Source of the DNA: Endobugula sp965214375
Lineage (GTDB): Bacteria; Pseudomonadota; Gammaproteobacteria; Pseudomonadales; Cellvibrionaceae
DNA length: 64,000 nt
Assembly (NCBI GenBank): GCA_965214375.1
Contig: OZ243947.1
Location: forward strand, 2,294,001 to 2,358,000
Direction of reading: 5' to 3'
The notes below the pieces were generated by a model. The model searched no databases, had not been told where the DNA came from, and worked only from the letters and a program-made list of their open reading frames with translations. Below, one piece after another: positions 53,149-61,565 of this stretch. Position 1 is the stretch's first letter, and each line of letters starts with the position of its first letter. The position numbers and the translations under genes are program-made.

Positions 53149-53598
53149 TTAATCGTGGTGATGTGAATGTCTGGCCGCTTTTCGTTCGATAAACTTGGCA
53201 ATTTTGGCTTTTTGTTCAGCATCTAAAGAATCCATAAAGCTGCCCAGTGCCGCAATAATGGCAGGAGCAGACTCTTCAATAATGGCGGGTCGTTTATTGA
53301 CGAACGCCAACGCTCTTTCCTGATCAAAGGTATCTGCCGTTACCAATACCATTATTTCTTTGCGGATTGCTTGCTTGGTGCTGTGCATCTTCTCTTTGCC
53401 GGCAATGATTTCGTTTTTGAGATCATCCAACGCTTGCTCTTGTGTATCGTTAAGATCAAGCTTATCGCTGATATGTTCTACTACATGGGCTATATGTCCT
53501 TCGTGTTCATGCATTTTATGTTTGCCGTAAGCGACGGCGCCACCGACAAGGCCAAAAGACAGTAAAGCAATCAATGCAATTTTATGGGGGCGTTTCAT
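53149..53598 (-). CDS. Spy/CpxP-like periplasmic protein, His-rich
   Basis: A 149-residue protein with a signal or anchor helix (IALIALLSFGLVGGAVA), a His-rich N-terminal part (KHKMHEHEGHIAHVVEH) and C-terminus (ARHSHHHD), and two LxxxQ-type segments (LDLNDTQEQAL, LDAEQKAKI) that mark the LTXXQ family. Such proteins act as periplasmic chaperones or metal-buffering partners of CpxA-type kinases. It is the first gene of the three-gene set. Metal binding is inferred from the His content. Confidence 0.82.
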   Translation of the reverse strand: MKRPHKIALIALLSFGLVGGAVAYGKHKMHEHEGHIAHVVEHISDKLDLNDTQEQALDDLKNEIIAGKEKMHSTKQAIRKEIMVLVTADTFDQERALAFVNKRPAIIEESAPAIIAALGSFMDSLDAEQKAKIAKFIERKAARHSHHHD

Positions 53599-53707
53599 TA
53601 GGTGTTCTCCTGTTTTGTTAAAAGACAGGCACAGTGTATGGTTTAAGACAGTAACAATCTTTGCGCTAATGCTTCAGGATGTAACGGTTTGTAACAGGGG
53701 TGGGAAA

Positions 53708-54160
53708 TTAGCTTAGTTTGCTTTTAATCAACTTGCTGGCGGCGCCCATATCGGCACGGCCTTGAAGTTGTGGTTTAAGAATACCCATGACTTTGCCCAT
53801 ATCCTGCATGCTAGCTGCACCCGTAGAGGCAATGGCGTCATCAATCAGGGCAAGGATTTCATCGTCGGTTAGAGGTTGGGGTAAAAACTCGGAGATCACA
53901 CCGATTTCAAATTCTTCCTGATCGGCCAGCTCTTGGCGGTTGGCATCTAGGTACTGCTTTATAGAGTCGCGGCGTTGTTTGACCATTTTATCCAGTACCG
54001 CGAGAACGCGAGCATCGTCTAGTTCAATACGCTCGTCGACTTCGATGCGCTTAAATTCGGCTTGAATCAGGCGGATAGTGGCAAGACGTGGCTTATCCTT
54101 CGCTTTCATCGCGAGCTTCATTGCTTCGTGAATACGTTTTTGTAGCTCGCTTTTTGCCAT
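53708..54160 (-). CDS. yqeY: GatB/YqeY-domain protein
   Basis: A 150-residue YqeY-family protein related to the C-terminal domain of the tRNA amidotransferase GatB. Family segments are AMKAKDKPRLATIRLI, EFEIGVISEFLPQPLT and QDMGKVMGILKPQLQGRADM. Role is not settled. Start at ATG 54160 with GAGGT upstream. It lies just downstream of rpsU, the usual position in many proteobacteria. Confidence 0.92.
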   Translation of the reverse strand: MAKSELQKRIHEAMKLAMKAKDKPRLATIRLIQAEFKRIEVDERIELDDARVLAVLDKMVKQRRDSIKQYLDANRQELADQEEFEIGVISEFLPQPLTDDEILALIDDAIASTGAASMQDMGKVMGILKPQLQGRADMGAASKLIKSKLS

Positions 54161-54205
54161 GGTAGACCTCAAAGCCAAGCAAGAGACGCTTGGCAAAGGT
54201 TGGTT

Positions 54206-54421
54206 TTAGTACAGGCGTTGAAACTTGCGTGATTCGCGTTGTACTTTTTTAGCGTGGCGCTTAACCGCTGCAGCCGATTGACGTTTGCGAACCGTGGTTG
54301 GCTTCTCATAGTGTTCGCGACGACGAACTTCAGCCACAATACCCGCTTTTTCGCAAGAGCGCTTGAAACGACGCAGAGCGATATCAAACGGCTCGTTTTC
54401 TTTGATCTTTACAGAAGGCAT
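54206..54421 (-). CDS. rpsU: 30S ribosomal protein S21
   Basis: A 71-residue basic protein, the expected S21 length and composition (KENEPFDIALRRFKRSCEKAG, cited as PFDIALRRFKRSCEKAG, then RREHYEKPTTVRKRQSAA). It starts the classical rpsU-dnaG-rpoD macromolecular synthesis operon, which here is interrupted. It is divergent from tsaD. Confidence 0.96.
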   Translation of the reverse strand: MPSVKIKENEPFDIALRRFKRSCEKAGIVAEVRRREHYEKPTTVRKRQSAAAVKRHAKKVQRESRKFQRLY

Positions 54422-54743
54422 ACGTTACCCTAAGTGTTATCGTTAATCATTTAACCAGTTAACCACGTAAAAGATATAGCTGGTACTCGTAAGAGGCGCA
54501 AATTCTACACAGTAAGACGTGTGATAACAAGGGTTACTGTGTGATTTTTTACTCTCTGGTATCATGTCCGCCTTTTATTCGTTGGCGCAGTTTTATTGCT
54601 ATTACAAACCGTTGGAGGCAGGGATGCCGGAAACGAGCTACAGGGATGTGTTTATGCGTGTTTGGAATATCAATACAATCGCGCACACAAAGATATAATG
54701 CGCTTCCAAATATGATAAAACATAAAATAATCAGAGATTTATA
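54422..54743. other. rpsU-tsaD divergent intergenic region, 322 bp
   Basis: No gene is supported. It holds copy 2 of the 66-bp repeat (54599-54664) and AT-rich flanks that should contain the rpsU and tsaD promoters. No stronger signal was read. Confidence 0.5.
54599..54664. repeat. 66-bp dispersed repeat, copy 2
   Basis: Matches 3944-4009 with four substitutions and no gaps, in the same orientation. It lies 79 nt before tsaD. Confidence 0.8.
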
Positions 54744-55778
54744 GTGATAGTTATAGGAATCGAAACCTCATGTGATGAAACCGGTGTGGCTTTGTACGAT
54801 AGCGGAAAGGGCTTGTTGGGGCATCATTTATACTCACAAGTTGCACTCCACGGTGAATATGGCGGGGTGGTGCCGGAGTTGGCGTCGCGCGATCATATTC
54901 GCAAGTTACTGCCACTAGTAGATGAATTGCTGTCTGACTGTGGCCTGTCTAAACAAGATATCGGTGCTATCGCCTATACTCAAGGCCCCGGTCTGGTGGG
55001 TGCTTTAATGGTAGGTGCTTGTACCGGGCGTGCTCTGGCGTTGTCATTGGGGGTGCCTGCGATTGGTGTTCATCATATGGAAGGACATTTACTGGCCCCG
55101 ATGTTGGAGGCAAATCCGCCATCGTTTCCTTTTATTGCCTTGTTGGTATCGGGTGGTCATACCCAATTAGTGCGTGTGGATGCCATTGGAGAGTACCGTT
55201 TGTTGGGTGAGTCACTCGATGATGCTGCCGGTGAAGCGTTTGATAAAGCGGCAAAAATGTTGGATTTGGATTACCCCGGCGGTCCTCATATCGCCAAGCT
55301 GGCTGAAAAGGGTGAAGCAGGGCGTTTTACCTTTCCTAGGCCAATGACGGACCGTCCAGGTTTGGACTTCAGTTTTAGTGGTTTAAAAACCTATACCTTA
55401 AATACGGTCACCGCGCATGCCTTGGATGATGGCTTGCCCGACGATCAGACCTGTGCCGATATCGCGCATGCCTTTCAAGAAGCGGTTGTTGATACGCTGG
55501 TCATCAAATGTCGCCGTGCATTGGAGCAGGAAAATTTAACCACTTTAGTAATCGCAGGGGGTGTATCTGCTAATACCCGCTTGCGTCAGCGTCTGGAAGA
55601 GGCGCGTGGAAAGATTAGTGCAGGTGTGTTTTATGCCCGCCATGAGTTTTGTACTGATAATGGAGCCATGATCGCTTATGCTGGTTGCCAGCGTTTACAG
55701 GCAGGGCAGGAAGATGACTTGTCAATTACGGTGAGATCGCGTTGGAATCTTGCAACCCTGCAGACGGTGAATGGTTAA
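54744..55778 (+). CDS. tsaD: tRNA N6-adenosine threonylcarbamoyltransferase subunit TsaD
   Basis: Catalyses t6A37 formation in tRNAs that decode ANN codons, with TsaB and TsaE. The 344-residue ASKHA-fold protein has IGIETSCDETG at the N-terminus, metal-binding His111 and His115 in GVHHMEGH, and GGVSANTRLR. It starts at GTG 54744. It is divergent from rpsU, the standard gammaproteobacterial neighbourhood. Confidence 0.97.
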   Translation: MIVIGIETSCDETGVALYDSGKGLLGHHLYSQVALHGEYGGVVPELASRDHIRKLLPLVDELLSDCGLSKQDIGAIAYTQGPGLVGALMVGACTGRALALSLGVPAIGVHHMEGHLLAPMLEANPPSFPFIALLVSGGHTQLVRVDAIGEYRLLGESLDDAAGEAFDKAAKMLDLDYPGGPHIAKLAEKGEAGRFTFPRPMTDRPGLDFSFSGLKTYTLNTVTAHALDDGLPDDQTCADIAHAFQEAVVDTLVIKCRRALEQENLTTLVIAGGVSANTRLRQRLEEARGKISAGVFYARHEFCTDNGAMIAYAGCQRLQAGQEDDLSITVRSRWNLATLQTVNG

Positions 55779-55789
55779 GGTGGCAATTA

Positions 55790-56143
55790 ATGGATAAGGT
55801 CATTATTCGTGATTTGCAGATAGAAACGATAGTCGGTCTCTACCCATGGGAGCGAGTGGTTCGGCAAACGTTATTCATTGATATGGATTTAATCACGGGC
55901 TTCCAGTTGGCGGTACGTGATGATGATTTACGTCATACCGTGGATTACTCAGCGGTTTGTGAAGCGGTGACGACGATGATTTGTGAAGGCCAATTTACCT
56001 TATTAGAAACGCTGGCTGACAATGTGGCGTCGATGATTCTGGAAACCTTTGCTGTCAGTGAATTGCGTTTGGGAGTTTACAAAAAGGATGTTATACCTAA
56101 TGTCGGACGTGTGGGTATTGAAATTGAGCGTGGTGAATGTTGA
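55790..56143 (+). CDS. folB: Dihydroneopterin aldolase
   Basis: FolB cleaves dihydroneopterin in folate synthesis. The 117-residue protein has the conserved EIIVG-like start (RDLQIETIVGLYPWERVVRQ, cited as LQIETIVGLYPWE) and the catalytic-region VDYSAVCEAV and TLLETLADNVASMIL. ATG 55790 is preferred to the longer frame from 55742, which overlaps tsaD. It ends at 56143, overlapping folK by one base. Confidence 0.92.
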   Translation: MDKVIIRDLQIETIVGLYPWERVVRQTLFIDMDLITGFQLAVRDDDLRHTVDYSAVCEAVTTMICEGQFTLLETLADNVASMILETFAVSELRLGVYKKDVIPNVGRVGIEIERGEC

Positions 56144-56655
56144 TGCCTGAAGTCGTTGTCAGTATCGGTAGTAATTATCAGCGTACGGTTCATATTTCTC
56201 AGGCATTGGATTGCTTGGAGCAACAATTTGGCCATTTATCGCTGTCTTCTGTCTATGAGAGTACAGCAAGACAGCAAACGCCAGTAAACGATCAATATTA
56301 TAATCTTGTCGCCAGCTTTACGACATCAGAGGCTCGCGCAACAGTGTGTCAGTCACTCAAATATATTGAGCAGCAATGTGGTCGCGATCGTTCAACAAAC
56401 GACGTTGCTGTGGATATTGATTTGTTACTTTATGGTGATGATGTGGATAATCATTTGCCGCATCAGGATATTTTGCAGCAGGCGTATGTGTTGTGGCCGT
56501 TGGCTGAATTATTGCCGCTGTACGTACATCCAACGACGCAGAAAAAGTTTCAACAATTATGGAAAGAATTTTCGGGTGATCGACAATTACAGGCGGTGGA
56601 TTTTGTGTGGCGCGATCAGTTAATTTCTTCAGCGCCTGTTAGTCTAGTGCTATGA
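56143..56655 (+). CDS. folK: 2-amino-4-hydroxy-6-hydroxymethyldihydropteridine pyrophosphokinase
   Basis: FolK transfers pyrophosphate from ATP to the pterin for folate synthesis. The 170-residue protein has VVSIGSNYQRTVHIS, ARQQTPVNDQYYNLV, the DIDLLLY metal motif and the YVLWPLAELLP segment. It continues the tsaD-folB-folK run; ATG 56137 is an alternative start. Slightly shorter C-terminal part than in some relatives but not obviously truncated. Confidence 0.92.
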   Translation: MPEVVVSIGSNYQRTVHISQALDCLEQQFGHLSLSSVYESTARQQTPVNDQYYNLVASFTTSEARATVCQSLKYIEQQCGRDRSTNDVAVDIDLLLYGDDVDNHLPHQDILQQAYVLWPLAELLPLYVHPTTQKKFQQLWKEFSGDRQLQAVDFVWRDQLISSAPVSLVL

Positions 56656-57641
56656 CGACGTCTGTAAACACCCTTCAAAATAATGCCACTGTGGTGGTTG
56701 TTGGTGCAGGTCCTGCTGGTATGTCTGCTGCGCTCTGGTTAAAGCATCTTGGGCTTCAGCCACTGATCCTTGAAAAAGAATCACAGCCGGGTGGTATGCA
56801 GCGCTTCAATTTTTTGCACAACGAATGGGTGCTCGGCCAGCAAAACATGACGGGCGTACAAGTTGGAGAGCATTTTTTTCAGCACATTCTTGATGAAGAT
56901 ATTGAATGTCGCTGTGGTGTTTCTATTCACCGCATCGATAGGGATAACAATGAGATCGTTATCACTTACCTGAATGATGCGGGAGTAGAAGTCAGCCTGT
57001 GTTGCGGTGCTGTGCTTGTGGCAACGGGTACGCGTTTTTTGGGTTCGGAGATACTTCCAGTGTCTGCTGAGAGTGTCAAGGATAAACATCAAGTGATTGT
57101 GGAAGGCCCCTATGCGTTTTTGGAGATGGAATCTATTGCTAATCAGCGTGTTGCCATTATCGGTGCGGGTGATAATGCGTTTGAAAATGCCTTGCGATTA
57201 TTAAAAAATAATTGTGACGTTTTTTTATTAGCACGATCGCAGCCATCCGCACAGAAAAAATTCCTTGATGAGGTTATCTCTCATCCACTGTTTACCTTAT
57301 ATCAATCTGTCAGGATGAACAGTGTGGATATCATACCGGGTGGTGTGTCATTACGTTTTTCCATACCAACACCTGTGCATCTGGATGTGGATCGTTTGCA
57401 TGTCTTAGCCGGTTACCAGCCGAATAGTCGTGAGCTTTCTCAAGTATTCGGTGCAGAATTACAGTGTGATGCGAAGGCATTTGTTCTTGTTGATGCCGAG
57501 GGACGTACGACTATTCCCGGTGTTTACGCCGCAGGTGATATTTGTAATCCGGCCTTTCCCAGTGTGGTCAGTGCGCTGGCTTCTGGTGCGTTGGCAGCGA
57601 AAACGATTAGTCGTGATTTTTCTGCCAGCTCTCATTCTTAG
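56652..57641 (+). CDS. FAD-dependent NAD(P)H-type oxidoreductase, no redox CxxC
   Basis: A 329-residue two-dinucleotide-domain flavoprotein with VVVVGAGPAGMSAALWL (FAD), VAIIGAGDNAFENALRLL (NAD(P)H), and the C-terminal GVYAAGDICNPAFPSVV. It resembles thioredoxin-reductase-like enzymes but lacks the CxxC pair between the domains. It overlaps folK by 4 nt and converges on cca with 35 nt overlap. Electron partner unknown. Confidence 0.8.
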   Translation: MTTSVNTLQNNATVVVVGAGPAGMSAALWLKHLGLQPLILEKESQPGGMQRFNFLHNEWVLGQQNMTGVQVGEHFFQHILDEDIECRCGVSIHRIDRDNNEIVITYLNDAGVEVSLCCGAVLVATGTRFLGSEILPVSAESVKDKHQVIVEGPYAFLEMESIANQRVAIIGAGDNAFENALRLLKNNCDVFLLARSQPSAQKKFLDEVISHPLFTLYQSVRMNSVDIIPGGVSLRFSIPTPVHLDVDRLHVLAGYQPNSRELSQVFGAELQCDAKAFVLVDAEGRTTIPGVYAAGDICNPAFPSVVSALASGALAAKTISRDFSASSHS

Positions 57642-58755
57642 CGTGTTTGCATAACCATTGGTGTAGTTTTTCTGCGCGGGCGGTTTGAATCGCCTCGCCC
57701 AATGCTTTTCCTTGGTAACCTTGTTGTATCAAGGTTTGCGGTTCAATACTATCGAAAATACTGAGTGCCTCTTTAAGTATTTCTTTTTGTAAAAAATCCC
57801 CTTGATTTTCTACGGCATAGATCGCTTCGCAGACAAGAAGTAATTTCTCAAAGCGTTCATTTTTTCGCATCGCATCGGTCTGTAAAAATAAGGTGGCAAA
57901 GGCATCCGCCGTCCATGTATCAGGTGTGCTAATGAATGGATACTGTTGTTGTGCCATGCGTGCAAGTTTATGATACGCCTTGGGCGTTGCTAAATGTTCA
58001 CACGTCTTATCAATGTCTGCAGCACTCATGGGATAGCACCATGCAGCATAACGAATTAAGGGTAACGGATGAGTTGCCGTCGCGGCCAGCAAATATTGTC
58101 GTGATGTTTGGATATGCTTGACTGTTATTGCGGGTAATATATCGTTTAGTGCTGCACATTTTTGTAGTACATCAAAAAATATTTCGGGGTTTCTTTCACT
58201 CAGTGCTTTAAAGCATTCCTGCCACATTCGTTCAGCAACAATGTGTTGTGTCTCGCCGGCAGCGACCATCGTTTGCATTAGTGTCAGGGTTTCTGTTGCG
58301 ATAGTAAATCCTAGCTGATGATAGCGAGCTGCAAAACGGGCAACACGCAAAATCCGTACGGGGTCTTCACTAAAAGCAGGTGAAACGTGGCGCAAGCGTT
58401 TTTCTGTAAGATCTTTTTGTCCGTGGTATGGGTCAATAAGATTGCCATCATCGTCCATTGCCATCGCATTGATGGTGAGGTCGCGGCGTTTAAGATCTTG
58501 TTCTAGCGAAACGGAGGGGTCAGTGTGGAAAGTAAACCCTTTATAACCCGGTGCGACTTTGCGTTCGGTACGCGCCAATGCATATTCTTCGCCTGTGTTT
58601 GGATGAATAAAGACTGGGAAGTCCTTGCCAACGGGTGTATAGCCTTGTCTGGCCATGGCTTCAGGTGAGCTGCCAACAACCACCCAATCTTTTTCCTGAT
58701 AAGGGTAGCCCAGCAGTGTGTCGCGCACTGCGCCACCGACAAGGTAAGTTTTCAT
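57607..58755 (-). CDS. cca: CCA tRNA nucleotidyltransferase
   Basis: Adds or repairs the 3' CCA of tRNA. The 382-residue class II enzyme has GGAVRDTLLG, DLKRRDLTINAMAMD, and EDPVRILRVARFAARY. There is no C-terminal HD phosphohydrolase domain of the E. coli type, so it is the shorter form. The start is ATG 58755 (KTYLVGGAVRD); the longer frame up to 58935 includes non-family residues. Confidence 0.93.
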   Translation of the reverse strand: MKTYLVGGAVRDTLLGYPYQEKDWVVVGSSPEAMARQGYTPVGKDFPVFIHPNTGEEYALARTERKVAPGYKGFTFHTDPSVSLEQDLKRRDLTINAMAMDDDGNLIDPYHGQKDLTEKRLRHVSPAFSEDPVRILRVARFAARYHQLGFTIATETLTLMQTMVAAGETQHIVAERMWQECFKALSERNPEIFFDVLQKCAALNDILPAITVKHIQTSRQYLLAATATHPLPLIRYAAWCYPMSAADIDKTCEHLATPKAYHKLARMAQQQYPFISTPDTWTADAFATLFLQTDAMRKNERFEKLLLVCEAIYAVENQGDFLQKEILKEALSIFDSIEPQTLIQQGYQGKALGEAIQTARAEKLHQWLCKHAKNESWQKNHD

Positions 58756-58813
58756 GCTTGCATTTTTTGTGGAAATCCCCCACACTCCGTTTGTCTTAAA
58801 AGAGAATTTTTTC

Positions 58814-58912
58814 ATGTTATCACAAAACTCTGCATTACTACTGAAACGAGCACGCTGGGCGGTGATTGTCCCTGCGCACGCGTATGTGTTTGATGCTGTG
58901 AGATTATTGTGA
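58814..58912 (+). CDS. Possible leader peptide before the EamA gene
   Basis: A 32-codon frame (MLSQNSALLLKRARWAVIVP...) ending shortly before a strong terminator hairpin and the EamA start. This could be an attenuation leader, or chance. No clear ribosome-binding site. Confidence 0.2.
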   Translation: MLSQNSALLLKRARWAVIVPAHAYVFDAVRLL

Positions 58913-58934
58913 GGTAACCTGTTTACTGAATACA

Positions 58935-58968
58935 AAAGCCGCAGCGTAAAACCTGCGGCTTTTTTTTT
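58935..58968 (+). terminator. Terminator hairpin 12 nt before the EamA start
   Basis: AAAGCCGCAG (58935-58944) and CTGCGGCTTT (58953-58962) form a 10-bp stem with an 8-nt loop, followed by a T-run on the plus strand. It lies directly before ATG 58980, which suggests attenuation of the exporter or a short upstream transcript. Confidence 0.75.
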
Positions 58969-58979
58969 GGGGAAAAAAT

Positions 58980-59858
58980 ATGATCAATGTTGTCGCGTAT
59001 GCGGCCTTGATTGCTATTTGGTCGACAACACCACTGGCAATCAAATGGAGCGCTAACGATGTCTCATTTGCTGGAGCCATTTTCTGGCGCATACTGTTGT
59101 CTGCGATATTCGCCTTGTTGATTCTTGTGGTAAGAAAGCAACCGTTGTGGGGTTATCGTCATGCGATGCGCTACTATCTCGTTGCTGCCTTGGGTATTGC
59201 CCCCAATTTTTTGTTGGTGTATTGGGCTTCGTTAACGATCTCTTCGGGTTTGATCTCCGTTATTTTTAGTACCACTCCGTTTTTAATGGGCGTGTTCTCT
59301 TATCTGTTTTTGGGGAAGCAGGTGTTTACACTAAGGCGTGTATTTGCGTTGTTAATTGCCACAGGTGGCTTGCTATTGGTGTTTGCCGATCAGTTGTTGG
59401 TGATGGGTGCTAATGGCGCCTATGGTGTGATAGCAATGGTCGCTTCTGTGGTGCTGTTTTCAATCAGTGGTATCTGGTTACAGTCCTTTCAGGTGGACAT
59501 TCCTGTATTGCAGAAAACCACCGGAGGTCTATGTTTTTCAGTGCCTCCGTTGGCACTGGTGTGGTGGTTTACGGATGGTACCTTGCCGATCAATGTGACT
59601 ATGCAAGGTGGCTTTTCAATACTCTATCTGGGGGTGTTTGGTTCCCTGATCGGTTTTGCTCTGTATTATTTTTTGTTACACCGGCTGTCAGCTTATGTGG
59701 TTTCCACAGTGGGTATGATTAGCCCTGTATTTGCATTGTTGTTAGGGCAGTGGTTGGCTGATGAAGTGCTCACTGAGCGAATATTATGGGGCACTGGGTT
59801 GGTGTTGTTGGGCTTAACGATATACCATATGCGCACCAAACGTATGATAAGAGGTTAG
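58980..59858 (+). CDS. EamA/RhaT-family drug/metabolite transporter
   Basis: A 292-residue inner-membrane protein with ten hydrophobic segments in two EamA repeats (about 1-135 and 145-285). The start IWSTTPLAIKWSANDVSF is typical. It probably exports a metabolite such as an amino acid. ATG 58980 is preceded by GGGG. It is followed 2 nt later by galE. Confidence 0.85.
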   Translation: MINVVAYAALIAIWSTTPLAIKWSANDVSFAGAIFWRILLSAIFALLILVVRKQPLWGYRHAMRYYLVAALGIAPNFLLVYWASLTISSGLISVIFSTTPFLMGVFSYLFLGKQVFTLRRVFALLIATGGLLLVFADQLLVMGANGAYGVIAMVASVVLFSISGIWLQSFQVDIPVLQKTTGGLCFSVPPLALVWWFTDGTLPINVTMQGGFSILYLGVFGSLIGFALYYFLLHRLSAYVVSTVGMISPVFALLLGQWLADEVLTERILWGTGLVLLGLTIYHMRTKRMIRG

Positions 59859-59860
59859 GT

Positions 59861-60883
59861 GTGAAAGTTTTGGTAACGGGTGGAGCAGGCTATATTGGTA
59901 GCCATACCTGCGTCGAGCTATTACAGGCTGGTTTTGAGGTTATAGTTTTTGATAGTCTTGCCAATAGCCATGTAGAGTCCTTGACGCGTGTCCAATCCAT
60001 TACGGGTCAGCCTGTGGACTTTGTGCAGGGTGATATCCGGGATCGTGACCAGCTTCGGGCCGTGTTCTCGAATCATTCGATTGATGCGGTTATCCATTTT
60101 GCCGGTCTTAAAGCGGTCGGTGAGTCATCGCAGATTCCTTTGCATTACTACGACGTCAATGTTGGCGGCTCTATTGCTCTGATGGCAGTGATGGAAGAAT
60201 GCGGGTGTCATGCGCTGGTGTTTAGTTCCTCGGCAACAGTCTACGGCGCCGAAGCGCCTATCCCTTATGTAGAAACACTGCCTACAGCAGCATGTAATGT
60301 CTACGGTCGTACCAAATTGATGGTGGAAGACATTTTACGTGATGCGGCTGCCAAGCCTCAGAGCCAATGGAATATTAGCCTGTTACGTTATTTTAATCCT
60401 ATAGGTGCCCATAGCAGCGGCTTAATCGGAGAAGACCCTCAAGGTATTCCCAATAATTTATTACCGTATGTGGCACAAGTCGCGGTTGGACGCTTGCCTA
60501 CACTGCAGATATTTGGTGACGATTACGATACGGTAGATGGTACCGGGGTGCGTGATTATATGCATGTGGTTGATCTTGCTCGTGGACACGTCAAGGCAGT
60601 ACAGGCTATGCAAGGTGGCCGTCATGGGTGTCGTGCTTATAATCTGGGTGCCGGAAAAGGTTATAGCGTATTGCAAGTGGTTGCTGCTTTTGAAAAAGCC
60701 AGCGGTAAATCTGTTCCTTATCAGATAGCGCCACGACGTCAGGGTGATTTAGCTGAATACTACGCCGATGCCCGTTTGGCATTAAAAGAGTTGGGTTGGC
60801 AAACCGAATACGATTTAGATGCCATGGTTGAAGATACGTGGCGTTGGCAGTTTAATAACCCTAATGGTTATAAGTCGGCTTGA
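59861..60883 (+). CDS. galE: UDP-glucose 4-epimerase
   Basis: GalE interconverts UDP-glucose and UDP-galactose. The 340-residue NAD-dependent SDR enzyme has VLVTGGAGYIGSHT at the N-terminus, the catalytic Ser/Tyr segment SSSATVYGA with YGRTKLMVE, and RDYMHVVDLA. It starts at GTG 59861, with AGAGG upstream, and was probably cotranscribed with the EamA gene. It converges on chrR with one base between stops. Confidence 0.95.
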   Translation: MKVLVTGGAGYIGSHTCVELLQAGFEVIVFDSLANSHVESLTRVQSITGQPVDFVQGDIRDRDQLRAVFSNHSIDAVIHFAGLKAVGESSQIPLHYYDVNVGGSIALMAVMEECGCHALVFSSSATVYGAEAPIPYVETLPTAACNVYGRTKLMVEDILRDAAAKPQSQWNISLLRYFNPIGAHSSGLIGEDPQGIPNNLLPYVAQVAVGRLPTLQIFGDDYDTVDGTGVRDYMHVVDLARGHVKAVQAMQGGRHGCRAYNLGAGKGYSVLQVVAAFEKASGKSVPYQIAPRRQGDLAEYYADARLALKELGWQTEYDLDAMVEDTWRWQFNNPNGYKSA

Positions 60884-60884
60884 C

Positions 60885-61565
60885 TCACCCGGGCTGAATA
60901 CGAATAAAGGGGTTGATGAGCCAGCCCAGTATGCCTGTTAATTTAACGGGCGCTTCTTCCACTGACAGGCACAAGCAATCTTCGTTGCTGGAAGCCATTG
61001 GGCGATGCGCATCACCATCTTGTCGTTCAATAAAATCGCCAGGCTGATAAACGCCATCTTCGTCTGAGAAGCTGCCCCTGAGCACAACAGTGATCTCTCT
61101 ACCGCCATGGTCATGATGTGGTACACGCCCTCCGGCGGCAATCTTTTGTAGTGAAACGCAATACTCTTCTTGCCCTGTAACGAGTGGAGCAGTCTTTAGT
61201 GTACTCGTTACGCGCTTCCAATTTACGGTTTGTTGAGATAGCAATTTCTGCAGAGCTTTGGGGAGGTCTGCATGTTTAGCATTCACCTTATGATGAGGTT
61301 CATTATGCGCTTCAGATGCCACATCGGTATGCTCATAAATACACTGTAATAGTTTAGTGAAAGCTTGATCAAGTTCAGGCTGGGATGTCTTTTCGCGTTC
61401 TAATAGAGCGCCGCCGAGTGCTTCCAGATCGCGCACCTTTTGGCGAGACGCAGGGCAGTAGTGCAGGTGTGCGCTCACCGCAATGGCTTGTGCGGGCGGG
61501 AGTACTCCTGCCGCAAATTCGGCTAAGAGGGTTTCTTCAGGATGATGTTGAGGACTGTATTTCAT
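60885..61565 (-). CDS. chrR: ChrR-family anti-sigma factor
   Basis: ChrR holds its ECF sigma factor inactive until singlet oxygen appears. The 226-residue protein has the N-terminal zinc-binding anti-sigma domain with His33 and Cys37 but Ser40 (TCT) in place of the usual second Cys of HxxxCxxC. The C-terminal cupin domain has HHDHGGREITVVL. It overlaps the sigma gene by 4 nt (ATGA), as in the Rhodobacter rpoE-chrR pair. The missing Cys may weaken zinc binding. Confidence 0.9.
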   Translation of the reverse strand: MKYSPQHHPEETLLAEFAAGVLPPAQAIAVSAHLHYCPASRQKVRDLEALGGALLEREKTSQPELDQAFTKLLQCIYEHTDVASEAHNEPHHKVNAKHADLPKALQKLLSQQTVNWKRVTSTLKTAPLVTGQEEYCVSLQKIAAGGRVPHHDHGGREITVVLRGSFSDEDGVYQPGDFIERQDGDAHRPMASSNEDCLCLSVEEAPVKLTGILGWLINPFIRIQPG

